Source: Streptomyces caeruleatus (GTDB lineage: Bacteria > Actinomycetota > Actinomycetes > Streptomycetales > Streptomycetaceae). From it: 64,000 nucleotides of DNA. Position numbers and translations under genes: made by a program. Below the pieces are notes generated by a model. That model was given only the letters and a program-made list of their open reading frames with translations, searched no databases and was not told the origin of the DNA. Shown here piece after piece: positions 54,194 to 63,100 of this stretch. Position 1 is the stretch's first letter; each line of letters opens with the position of its first letter. The stretch spans positions 763-64,762 of the forward strand of contig NZ_KQ948927.1 of NCBI RefSeq assembly GCF_001514235.1, in the 5' to 3' direction.

Positions 54194-55141
54194 TTACCTT
54201 TCCAGGAAGTTCGCGATTCCCTCAGAGATCCCTTGCGCCGCCTTCTGCCGCCAGGCGCCACTGGTGAGCAACGCCGCGTCCTTGCTATCGCGCATGTTGC
54301 CGCACTCGATGAACACCTTGGGAACCGTTGACAGATTGAGACCGCCCAGGTCCTCACGCGTGACGAGACCGGTGCCGTCGCCGACGTAGTTGGAGGGTGC
54401 GCTGCCCGTGACGCGAACGAAGGAGCCCGCGATGCGCTCGCCGAGGTCGCGGGAGGGGGTGACGATGGGCTCTGTGTTGGCGGCACCCGCGTTCACCTTG
54501 CCGGGGAGGATGACGTGGAAGCCGCGTTGGCCGGTGCCGGCTCCGTCGGCGTGGATGGAGACGACGGCGTCGGCGTGCGCCTTGTTGCCGATCTGGGCGC
54601 GTTCGTCCACGCACGGGCCCCACGAGCGGTCGCCGTCCTGGGTGAACTCGACCGTGGCGCCCTGCTTTTCCAGCAGGGTGCGCATGCGGTGCGCGACGTC
54701 GAGGGTGAACTTGGCCTCGGTGTAGCCGTCGTTCGTCGAAGTCCCTGTCGTGTCGCACTCCTTCCAGTTCGTGCCGATGTTCACCTTGCGGTTGATTTCG
54801 GCCGTGTGCTGGAAGTTGTTCGGGTTGTGGCCGGGGTCGATGACGACGACCTTGCCCTTGAGGGGGCCGGAGGTGGTCGTGGACTCCGGGGTGGGAGTGG
54901 GCCCCGGGGGCTTGTCGTCGTTCGTGGCGGAAATGGTCGGCGCCGTGTTCGACGGCGACGAGGGCGACAGCCGTACGGCCGCGTTGCCCGAGCTGCCGCC
55001 GTCGCCGGGACTGCTCACGGCCTCGTACACCACCCAGCCGAGCAGGGCCCCGGGTACCAGCGCGGCGAGCGCGACGGTCAGGGTTCGGCGGCGGTTGCGG
55101 CGGGGCTGGGGAGGATCGAAGTCCGGGCCTACGTACGACAC
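54194..55141 (-). CDS. N-acetylmuramoyl-L-alanine amidase (Amidase_3), membrane-anchored
   Basis: 315 residues. A short cytosolic start (SYVGPDFDPPQPRRNRRR), one transmembrane helix (LTVALAALVPGALLGWVVYEAV) and a Ser/Thr/Pro linker precede the zinc amidase domain with VVVIDPGHNPNN (His), AVVSIHADGAG (His) and the catalytic Glu in VFIECGNMRD. It cleaves the amide bond between MurNAc and the stem peptide. GTG 55141 has AGGTGG 6 bases upstream. A decayed copy of its 3' end lies at 53300-53440. Confidence 0.88.
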   Translation of the reverse strand: MSYVGPDFDPPQPRRNRRRTLTVALAALVPGALLGWVVYEAVSSPGDGGSSGNAAVRLSPSSPSNTAPTISATNDDKPPGPTPTPESTTTSGPLKGKVVVIDPGHNPNNFQHTAEINRKVNIGTNWKECDTTGTSTNDGYTEAKFTLDVAHRMRTLLEKQGATVEFTQDGDRSWGPCVDERAQIGNKAHADAVVSIHADGAGTGQRGFHVILPGKVNAGAANTEPIVTPSRDLGERIAGSFVRVTGSAPSNYVGDGTGLVTREDLGGLNLSTVPKVFIECGNMRDSKDAALLTSGAWRQKAAQGISEGIANFLER

Positions 55142-55205
55142 GCCTGCCACCTTACGGGCCGACCAGGGCCCGCGCTGGGAAGGCACGGTCGAGCCGGTTC
55201 CGAGT

Positions 55206-55856
55206 TCAGACCCCAGTCCCCGTCCGCCGCAGCACGCGCAGCGACTCCGTAACGGACACCTCGGTGAACGCGCCGGACTCCAGCGCCCGCAGGTACACGC
55301 GGTAGGGGGCCTGGCCCGTGAACTCGTCCGCCGGGTCCGGGAACACGTCGTGGATGACGAGCAGGCCGCCCTCGGCGACGTGCGGGGCCCAGCCCTCGTA
55401 GTCGGCGGTGGCGTGTTCGTCGGTGTGGCCGCCGTCGATGAAGACCAGGCCGAGCGGGGTGCCCCAGACCTTCGCGACCTGCGGGGAGCGGCCGACCAGG
55501 GCGACGACGTGCTCCTCCAGGCCCGCCCCGTGCAGGGTGCGGCGGAACGTCGGCAGCGTGTCCATCAGGCCGATCTCGGGGTCGACCGTCTCCGGGTCGT
55601 GGTACTCCCAGCCAGGCTGCTGCTCCTCGCTGCCGCGGTGGTGGTCGACCGTGAGGGCCGTCACCCCGGCCGCGCGGGCGGCGTCGGCGAGCAGGATCGT
55701 GGAGCGGCCGCAGTAGGTGCCGACCTCCAGGAGGGGGAGGCCGAGGCGCCCGGCCTCGACCGCCGCCGCGTACAGGGCCAGCCCCTCGTCCACCGGCATG
55801 AAGCCCTTCGCCGCCTCGAACGCGGCCAGGATCTCGGGCTTGGGGGACGGGGCCAT
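55206..55856 (-). CDS. class I SAM-dependent methyltransferase
   Basis: 216 residues. LLEVGTYCGRSTILLADAARA is motif I, ALTVDHHRGSEE follows, then LGLVFIDGGHTDEHATADYEGW and GGLLVIHDVFPDP, as in Methyltransf_24. HHRGSEEQQPGWEYHDP is a pattern I have seen in a conserved actinobacterial group. The substrate is unknown. ATG 55856 follows AAAGGGA; GTG 55904 is less likely. The 3' end is close to the amidase gene on the same strand (64 bp). Confidence 0.85.
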   Translation of the reverse strand: MAPSPKPEILAAFEAAKGFMPVDEGLALYAAAVEAGRLGLPLLEVGTYCGRSTILLADAARAAGVTALTVDHHRGSEEQQPGWEYHDPETVDPEIGLMDTLPTFRRTLHGAGLEEHVVALVGRSPQVAKVWGTPLGLVFIDGGHTDEHATADYEGWAPHVAEGGLLVIHDVFPDPADEFTGQAPYRVYLRALESGAFTEVSVTESLRVLRRTGTGV

Positions 55857-55944
55857 GGGGTCCCTTTCGGTCGTACGGGTGTGTGGGCGCCCATGGTGCA
55901 CCACCCCCCGTCAACTCGTGACGGGGGGTGCGGCAGCGCACCCA

Positions 55945-55972
55945 AAGGGGCGCGGGGAACTACGCGACAAAC
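55945..55972 (-). repeat. family A repeat (single copy)
   Basis: AAAGGGGCGCGGGGAACTAC, then GCGACAAACC: an inverse family A copy with two changes, followed by GACGCACCCGC (the head module in reverse). It lies between two genes of the same strand. Confidence 0.8.
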
Positions 55973-56023
55973 CACGACGCACCCGCAGCCGCCAGACAAC
56001 ACATCGCGGCACCCCCTTGGGCG

Positions 56024-57766
56024 CTACGCAGTCACACTGGCACCAGGCAACGCCAGATCCACATCCACCGCGCTGTCATCGCCCGCATGCGTCGCCGAAG
56101 AGGCCAGCGGCCCGTGGCCCTCGGCCCGCGCTGCCAGGACGTACGCGCCCTGCGTAGGGACGGTGAGTGCATAACTGCCGTCATCCTCGGAGAGCGTCGC
56201 GCCGGCCTGGCGGCCGCGGCGGTCGATCAGGGTGACCTTGGCGCGGGCGACCGGCGTGCCCTCGGCGTCCAGGACGCGGCCGCGGAAGCCGCGCAGGGCC
56301 TGCTCGGCGCGTTCCAGGTTGGCGTCCTCCTCGCTGCTGGCGCGCAGCTGGGGGTGGGCGGAGGCGGGGCGCTGCTTCGGGAGGAAGAGGGCCAGGAGCA
56401 GGCCTACGGCGACCGCCGCCGTCGCGATCAGGAAGGACACCCGGAAGCCGTGCATGGTCGGGATCTCGACGCCGCCGACGTCGTTCGCGGTGTTCGCCAG
56501 CACCATGCCGATGACGGCGCTGGAGACCGACGTACCGATGGAGCGCATCAGCGTGTTGAGGCCGTTCGCCGCGCCCGTCTCCGAGGCCGGGACCGCGCCG
56601 ACGATCAGGGCGGGCAGGGAGGAGTAGGCGAGGCCGATGCCGGCGCCGAGGACCACCGAGATGACCAGGCTCTGCCAGGGGGCGCTCATCAGGCCGAGGC
56701 CGGCGCCGTAGCCGATCGCGATGATCAGCATGCCGAGGATGAGGGTGGTCTTGGGGCCGTACTTGGCGGAGAGCCGGGCGTACACGGGGGCCGTGAACAT
56801 CATCGTCAGACCGAGCGGGGCGACCAGGAGGCCCGCGACGACCATCGACTGGCCGAGGCCGTAGCCGGTCTCCTTCGGGAGCTGGAGCAGCTGGGGGAGG
56901 ACGAGGGAGACGACGTAGAAGCTGACGCCGACCATGATCGAGGCCAGGTTGGTGAAGAGGACGGCCGGGCGGGCCGTGGTGCGCAGGTCGACCAGCGGGG
57001 CCTTCGTGCGCAGCTCGTAGCCGCCCCAGAGGAGGAGGACCGCGGCCGACGCGGCGAACAGGCCCAGCGTGAGGCCCGACGTCCAGCCCCAGTCGCTGCC
57101 CTTGGTGATGGGCAGGAGGAAGAGGACGAGGCCGGCGGAGAGGCCGAGCGCGCCGAGCAGGTCGAAGGTGCCTTCCGCGCGGACCTCGGACTCCGGTACG
57201 ACGAGGAGGGTGAGGGCGATGGCGAGCACGCCGAGGCCGGCGGCGCCGTAGTAGAGGGCGTGCCAGTCGGCGTTCTGGGCGACCAGGGCCGCGGCGGGCA
57301 GGGCGAGGCCGCCGCCGACGCCGATGGAGGAGCTCATCAGGGCCATCGCCGAGCCGAGCTTCTCGCGGGGCAGCATGTCGCGCATCAGGCCGATGCCGAG
57401 CGGGATCGCGCCCATCGCGAAGCCCTGGAGGGTGCGGCCGACGATCATGGGGATCAGATCGCTGGTGACCGCGCTGACCAGCGCGCCGAGCACCATGACG
57501 GCCAGGCTGGATATCAGCATGCGCCGCTTGCCGTACAGGTCGCCGAGGCGGCCCATGATCGGGGTGGCGACGGCGCCGGAGAGCAGGGTGGAGGTCAGGA
57601 CCCAGGTGGCGTTGCTGGGCGCGGTGCTCAGCAGCTGCGGCAGGTCCTTGATGACCGGGACGAGCAGGGTCTGCATTACCGCGACAACGATGCCCGCGAA
57701 GGCGAGGACCGGGACGAGGGGGCCGGTCGCTCTGCCGGTGGGCTGGTCGTTCGTCGTTTGTGTCAT
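56024..57766 (-). CDS. MFS transporter (14 TM) with C-terminal carboxypeptidase-regulatory-like domain
   Basis: 580 residues. STLLSGAVATPIMGRLGDLYGKRRM (loop 2-3 motif A), GRTLQGFAMGAIPLGIGLMRDM and MSSSIGVGGGLALPAAAL mark a DHA2-type pump with about 14 helices to residue ~475. A charged linker then leads to RGRVLDAEGTPVARAKVTLIDRRGRQAGATLSEDDGSYALTVPTQGAYVLAARAEG, a CarboxypepD_reg (Ig-like beta) domain, unusual at the end of an MFS protein. ATG 57766 is used in place of TTG 57796. It is divergent from another MFS pump. Confidence 0.85.
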   Translation of the reverse strand: MTQTTNDQPTGRATGPLVPVLAFAGIVVAVMQTLLVPVIKDLPQLLSTAPSNATWVLTSTLLSGAVATPIMGRLGDLYGKRRMLISSLAVMVLGALVSAVTSDLIPMIVGRTLQGFAMGAIPLGIGLMRDMLPREKLGSAMALMSSSIGVGGGLALPAAALVAQNADWHALYYGAAGLGVLAIALTLLVVPESEVRAEGTFDLLGALGLSAGLVLFLLPITKGSDWGWTSGLTLGLFAASAAVLLLWGGYELRTKAPLVDLRTTARPAVLFTNLASIMVGVSFYVVSLVLPQLLQLPKETGYGLGQSMVVAGLLVAPLGLTMMFTAPVYARLSAKYGPKTTLILGMLIIAIGYGAGLGLMSAPWQSLVISVVLGAGIGLAYSSLPALIVGAVPASETGAANGLNTLMRSIGTSVSSAVIGMVLANTANDVGGVEIPTMHGFRVSFLIATAAVAVGLLLALFLPKQRPASAHPQLRASSEEDANLERAEQALRGFRGRVLDAEGTPVARAKVTLIDRRGRQAGATLSEDDGSYALTVPTQGAYVLAARAEGHGPLASSATHAGDDSAVDVDLALPGASVTA

Positions 57767-57957
57767 GTGAGGGACCAACCTGGTGTGCCTGGGCAACTAT
57801 TCCGATGCTTTGGCCAGCTAACGATTTCTTGACCTTCTCTTGGGAAAAGGGGCGAGGTGGCGTGGACGGGGGCGACCGGGGACCGCGGGCCTAGGTCGAT
57901 CGGCGGCGGAGGACCTGGGTCCAATTCCTGATGCCAGGAGCGTCGGTCGTTGAGAAC

Positions 57958-59388
57958 ATGACACTCATGCTCGGAGCCGCTGACGCCACCGCCCGCCTGT
58001 CCCGCCGTACCGCGCCCCCTGCCTGGCTGGTGGTGGCGCTCGCCTGCGCCGGACAGTTCCTGGTCGTGCTCGACGTGTCCGTCGTGAACGTGGCGCTGCC
58101 CTCGATGCGGGCCGATCTGGGGATGAGCGCGCAGGGCCTGCAGTGGGTCGTCAACGCCTACGCCATCGCCTTCGCCGGGTTCATGCTGCTCGGCGGGCGG
58201 GCCGGGGACCTGTACGGCCGTAAGCGGATGTTCCTCGTCGGGCTCGCCGTGTTCACGCTGGCCTCGCTGGCGGGCGGGCTGGCCCAGCAGGACTGGCAGC
58301 TGCTGCTCGCACGGGCCGTGCAGGGGCTCGGCGCGGCGGTGTTGGCGCCCTCGACGCTGACGATCGTCACGGCGGCGGTGCCGGAGGGCGCGGCGCGGGC
58401 GCGGGCCATAGGCACCTGGACGGCCGTCGGCGCGGGCGGCGGTGCGGCGGGCGGGCTCGTCGGCGGGGTGCTGGTGGACGTGCTGTCGTGGCGCTGGGTG
58501 CTGCTGATCAACGTGCCGGTGGGCGCGGTCGTGCTGGCCGGTTCGCTGCTGTGGCTCGTGGACAGCCGGGCCGGGGACGGGCGGCGGCTGGACCTGCCGG
58601 GCGCGGTGCTGGTGACGGCGGGGCTGGCGACGCTGGCGTACGGCATCTCGCAGACGGAGGCGTCGGGCTGGACGGCGACGGCCACGGTCGTGCCGCTGCT
58701 CGCGGGGCTCGCCCTGATCGGCGTCTTCGTCCTCGTGGAGTCGCGTACGGCGGCTCCGCTGATGCCGCTCGGGCTGTTCCGGGTGCGGGCGGTGTCGTCG
58801 GCGAACGCGGCGATGTTCCTGTGCGGGTCGGCGATGTTCTGCATGTGGTTCTTCATGACGCTGTACGCGCAGAACGTGCTCGGCTACACCCCGCTGGAGG
58901 CCGGCCTGGCCCTCGTGCCGAGCTCGCTGGCCGTGCTCCTCGGCTCCAAGCTCGCGCCCCGGCTCATGCCGCGGACGGGCACCCGCACGGTCGCGGTCGC
59001 CGGCACGCTCGTGGCCGTCGTCGGCTTCGGCTGGCAGTCGACGCTGAGCGTCACGGGCGGATACGTCACCTCGATCATGGTGCCGGGCATCCTCATGATG
59101 CTCGGCGCGGGCCTCGCGGCGACCCCGCTCGCGGCGCTGGCCACGTCCGGGGCGGAAGCGGGGGAGGCCGGGCTGGTCTCGGGGCTGGTCAACACCTCCC
59201 GCACGATGGGCGGTTCCCTGGGCCTCGCGGTCCTGTCGACGCTGGCGGCGGCCCGCACGGGCGGCACGGCGACGCCGGAGGCGCTGACGGAGGGGTATGC
59301 GCTGGCGTTCCGGGCGGGGGCGTGGGTGCTGGGCGGGGGAGTGGTGCTGATGCTGGTGTGGCTGCCGCGCAGGCCTGCCGGCCACTGA
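57958..59388 (+). CDS. MFS drug transporter (DHA2/EmrB type)
   Basis: 476 residues. QFLVVLDVSVVNVALPSMR (TM1), GGRAGDLYGRKRMF (motif A), RAVQGLGAAVLAPSTLTIV and AVGAGGGAAGGLVGGVLVDVLSWRW (motif C) show a 14-helix proton antiporter. It lies divergently from the other pump with a 191-bp shared region and before a response regulator gene on the opposite strand. The start is not certain: ATG 57931, 57958 and 57967 are possible; GAG lies 5 bases before 57958. Confidence 0.85.
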   Translation: MTLMLGAADATARLSRRTAPPAWLVVALACAGQFLVVLDVSVVNVALPSMRADLGMSAQGLQWVVNAYAIAFAGFMLLGGRAGDLYGRKRMFLVGLAVFTLASLAGGLAQQDWQLLLARAVQGLGAAVLAPSTLTIVTAAVPEGAARARAIGTWTAVGAGGGAAGGLVGGVLVDVLSWRWVLLINVPVGAVVLAGSLLWLVDSRAGDGRRLDLPGAVLVTAGLATLAYGISQTEASGWTATATVVPLLAGLALIGVFVLVESRTAAPLMPLGLFRVRAVSSANAAMFLCGSAMFCMWFFMTLYAQNVLGYTPLEAGLALVPSSLAVLLGSKLAPRLMPRTGTRTVAVAGTLVAVVGFGWQSTLSVTGGYVTSIMVPGILMMLGAGLAATPLAALATSGAEAGEAGLVSGLVNTSRTMGGSLGLAVLSTLAAARTGGTATPEALTEGYALAFRAGAWVLGGGVVLMLVWLPRRPAGH

Positions 59389-59392
59389 CCCC

Positions 59393-59478
59393 GCCCTGCT
59401 ACAGCCACCCCTGCTGACCCCTGCCCTGCCGGAGCCACCCCTGCTGGCCCCCGCCCTTCTACAGCCACCCCTGCTGAC
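59393..59478. repeat. ~30-bp direct repeat x3 formed from the response-regulator 3' end
   Basis: ACAGCCACCCCTGCTGAC occurs at 59401 and 59461, and AGCCACCCCTGCTGG at 59432, with CCCGCCCT/CTGCCCT between. The last copy encodes the C-terminal residues and stop of the response regulator, the others are spare copies in the gap. Confidence 0.8.
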
Positions 59479-60100
59479 GCGCCTCCCGTAGTGCCTCCAT
59501 GCGGTTGCGGGTGCCCGTCTTGCCGATGGCGGAGGAGAGGTAGTTGCGGACCGTGGACTCCGACAGGTGCAGCCTGGTCGCGATGTCGGCGACCGTCGCG
59601 CCGTCCGTCGAGGCGGTGAGGACGTCGCACTCGCGGGCGGTGAGCGGACTGGGCCCGGCGCTCAGAGCGGCCGCGGCGAGGGCCGGATCGATCACCGTCT
59701 CGCCGGTCAGTACGCGGCGGACGGCGGCGGCCAGTTCCTCCACGGGGCCGTCCTTGACCAGGAAACCGGCGGCGCCGGCCTCCATGGCCCGGCGCAGATA
59801 GCCCGGGCGGCCGAACGTCGTCAGGATCAGCACGCGGCAGTCGGGAACCTGGTCGCGCAGCTCGGCCGCGGCGTCCAGCCCGCTGCGGCCGGGAAGTTCG
59901 ATGTCGAGGAGGGCCACGTCCGGGCGGTGGACGAGAGCGGCGTCCACGATCAGGTCCCCGGCCGACACCTGCGCCACGACCTCGATGTCCGGCTCCATCC
60001 CGAGGAGTAAGGCGAGAGCGCCGCGCATCATGCCCTGGTCCTCGGCGAGCAGAACCCGGATGGACTTGGCGGGACGGTGATCCCGGGGCATCTCGTTCAC
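59459..60100 (-). CDS. NarL/LuxR-type response regulator
   Basis: 213 residues. Receiver domain: acidic pocket LLAEDQ, phospho-Asp in VALLDIELPGRSG, Thr in ILTTFGRPGYLRRAMEAGAAGFLVKDGPV (Lys). The LuxR helix-turn-helix is SPLTARECDVLTASTDGATVADIATRLHLSESTVRNYLSSAIGKTGTRNR. It is close to the DesR type. No histidine kinase lies beside it, unusual for the family; it may be paired with a kinase elsewhere. GTG 60100; ATG 60091 is possible. Its neighbour MFS pump could be a target. Confidence 0.88.
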   Translation of the reverse strand: MNEMPRDHRPAKSIRVLLAEDQGMMRGALALLLGMEPDIEVVAQVSAGDLIVDAALVHRPDVALLDIELPGRSGLDAAAELRDQVPDCRVLILTTFGRPGYLRRAMEAGAAGFLVKDGPVEELAAAVRRVLTGETVIDPALAAAALSAGPSPLTARECDVLTASTDGATVADIATRLHLSESTVRNYLSSAIGKTGTRNRMEALREARQQGWL

Positions 60101-60116
60101 GGCCCAAGAGTAGGAC

Positions 60117-60142
60117 GCGGGGCGCCCCGCGGAGCGCCCCGC
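60117..60142 (-). terminator. GC hairpin after the glycosidase gene
   Basis: CGGGGCGC and GCGCCCCG with a CCCGCGGA loop lie between the glycosidase stop (60157) and the response regulator start (60100), both on the minus strand. Confidence 0.55.
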
Positions 60143-60156
60143 CGGTGGTCAGCTAC

Positions 60157-63100
60157 TCAGCGCACCTCCCGTGCGTACTGCGCCACCGTGATCCGGTCGA
60201 TCAGCGGGGCGTAGCGCGAGCGCAGCAGCACTCCCGGGAAGGTGTCCGAGGCGTAGGTCGTGCCGTCGAAGTTCGGCAGTTCCTCGGAGCGGAAGGCGAT
60301 CGTGTTCTGTCCCTTCTTCAGCTGGACCGGGACGGTCAGCTCCCAGAAGTCGTTCTGGTGGAAGGTGTGCGGGAAGCCGACCCGCTGGATCGCGCCGCCG
60401 TTGACGCTGATGTCGGCGTGACGGGCGAGCGGGTCCGGGTTGTAGTGGGTGGCCTCGGACTGCTCGGGGTTGGAGTAGCGGACGCGCAGCGCGTAGAGGC
60501 CGGGCTTGTCCGCGGTGACGGTGAAGGTCGCGGTGTTGCCGTTGCCCGGGGCGCCGCCGATGCCGGTGATCGCCGTACCGTCGGTGGCGAGTGACAGCGT
60601 CGCGAGCGTCGCCGTACCGGCGAGTGCCGCGTCCTGTGCCTCGTACGTCCGCGCCGGCAGCGCGTCCTCGGTGGGTGTGACCGTCAGGCGGTCGACGAGC
60701 GTCGGGGCCGAACCGCCGGTCACCGTCACCTTGTTGACGCCGCCCGAGAGGGAGACCGCCACCGCACGCCGGTCCTTGGACAGCCGTAGCACCTCATGTC
60801 CGTTGACCGAGACCCGGCCGTCGGCGCCGCCGAGGGTGTCGACCCTGAGGGTGGCCTCGCGGTCGGCGGGGGAGTAGACCCAGAACGTGGCCGTCTGGTT
60901 CTTGGCGAGCCGGGCCGCGCCCGATCCGGTGGCCGCCCGCTTCGGCAGGTCGTAGAGCGGCCGTGCACCGCCGCCCAGCCAGGCCAGTTCGCCCTCGTAC
61001 ACCTGCGTGCCGGCCGAGGCGTCGGGAAGCGCGAGGGTGAGGCGGTCGACGATGGCGTCGCCCTTGGTGGCGCGCTTGCCGTCGGCGCTCCGCGCGGCGA
61101 GGGTCAGGGTGTGCTCGCCCTTGGTGAGGTGGACCTTGGTGTCGGTGTGGTCCCACACCACCCACTTGTAGCCGAGCGGCAGGTACAGCTCCTGCTCGCT
61201 GTCCGCCTTGCCGTCCACGCGCAGGAAGACGTTGGTCGGACCCTGCTCCTTCACCTTGTCGAAGGTGTTGAGGGAGTTGGCGAAGACGCTCAGGTCGTAG
61301 GTGCCCTCCTCCGGCACGTCCACCGTGAAGTCGAGCGTGACGTCCGAGCCGGTGCGCAGGCCGCCCACGTCGTGGCCGCCGGAGGTGTAGAACTTGGACA
61401 CGTCGCGCGGCGATCCCTCCGGCCCGTTCTTCGAGTACCCGGACCCGGTGTGGGCGGCGTCCTCCGCCTCGTACGAACCCTGCCAGCGCACGGGCGCGGT
61501 CTGCGTGCCCTTCGCCTTCCCGGCCGGGCTGAGGACGATCTCGTACGCCGAGGACTCCTTCAGCTCCGGCAGCGCGCCGTCGCCGAAGTCGACGACCACC
61601 TTGCCGTCGTCACCGACCTTCAGATTCGTCTCCGTGAGCAGCTTCGGGCCGGAGTTGTCGCCGACCTGCCCGCTCCAGTCGATCTCCTTCACCCAGGCGT
61701 GGACGCTGTCCCCGAAGACCTTCCTGGGGACGTGGTCGAAGATGATGTGGCCCTTGCCGTTGGAGCCGCCGAAGACCAGCCGGGACTGCTTCTTCCTCGT
61801 GTCGAGCGTGGCCACGCCCTGCATGGTGTAGTTCTCGCCCGGGAACGGCGGGTCGACCTCCACCGTGTGCCCGCTCATCGAGGCGTACGCGTTCAGCAGC
61901 CACCACTGGCCGTTGCCCCGGTTGGACTGCACCGCGGAGTCGGAGAGGTTGCCGTCGATGTTCCAGTACGCGATGTCGGCGTCCACCTTGGACTCCTCGA
62001 TCGCGGAGACCCACTGGATCATCTGGCCGGGGACGGAGGTGTGGTAGTTGAAGGCGTACTCGTTGATGTTGACGGGGAGTTGGGTTCCTTCGCGGGCGGT
62101 GCCCTTGAACAGGTCCTGCTCCCAGGCCCGGTACTTGGCCACGCTCTGGCGCACCGCCTCCGGGTGGCTCAGTTCGTGCCAGGTGATGACGTCGGGCAGG
62201 GTGCCGGCGGCCAGGGCGTGGGTGAGGAAGCCCTGCACCTGGTCGTACAGGACGCTGGTGTTGGGCCCGGCGATACGGGCGTCGGGCATCCTGCCCTTGA
62301 TGAGCTTGTACGCGGAGTCCCAGGCGGCGAAGTAGTCGTCGGGGTCGTTCAGCCAGCTGACCTTGTCGTAGCTCCACTCGCCGGTGCCGAACATGTTGCC
62401 CTCGGGCTCGTTGAACGGCACGAAGACGATGTTGTCCTGGTACTCCGTCGGCAGCTTCAGCACCTGGTCGACCTGCGTCGCGATCTTCTCCTCGTAGAGC
62501 TTGAGCTTCTCTGCGGGAGTGCTGCCCGGCCACTCGTACGGGAAGCCGCGGTGGATGTCGGTCATGTAGATGTACACGTCGCCGTCGGTGGAGTCGGCCA
62601 GCGGCCTGACCACCTCCAGCGCGTCGGCCCCCGGGTGCTGGGGGCCGTCCTGGGCCTTGGTGGAGACCGTGCGCAGGCCCATGCCCTCGATGAGGTTGTT
62701 GGTGGGGACGTCCGGTCCGTACACGCCGTAGAGGGTGCCGGAGGCACCGCCGTGGAACGCGCCGGTGTCGGAGCCGAGGTCGACGGTGAGCTGTCCCTCG
62801 CGGACCACGGTCACGGTCGCCTTCACCTCGCGCCCGGCCGCCGTGCCCGCCACCGTGAAGCTTCCCGGCCGGTCGTACTTCTCGGCCGGTACGGCGTCCC
62901 AGACGATCCGCGTGTCACGGTCGTAGCCGTCGGAGTAGGTGGAGCGGACCGCCGCGGGGAGGGACGGGGCGGTGCCGGTGGTGGTGCGGACCTCGAAGGA
63001 CGTCTGCGAGAGCTGCTGGAGGGTGGGCACGGTCGCGACGGTACCGGCCACCTGCTCGGCGCTGAGCGCCGCGTGCCACACGGTGAAGTCGTCGATCGCG

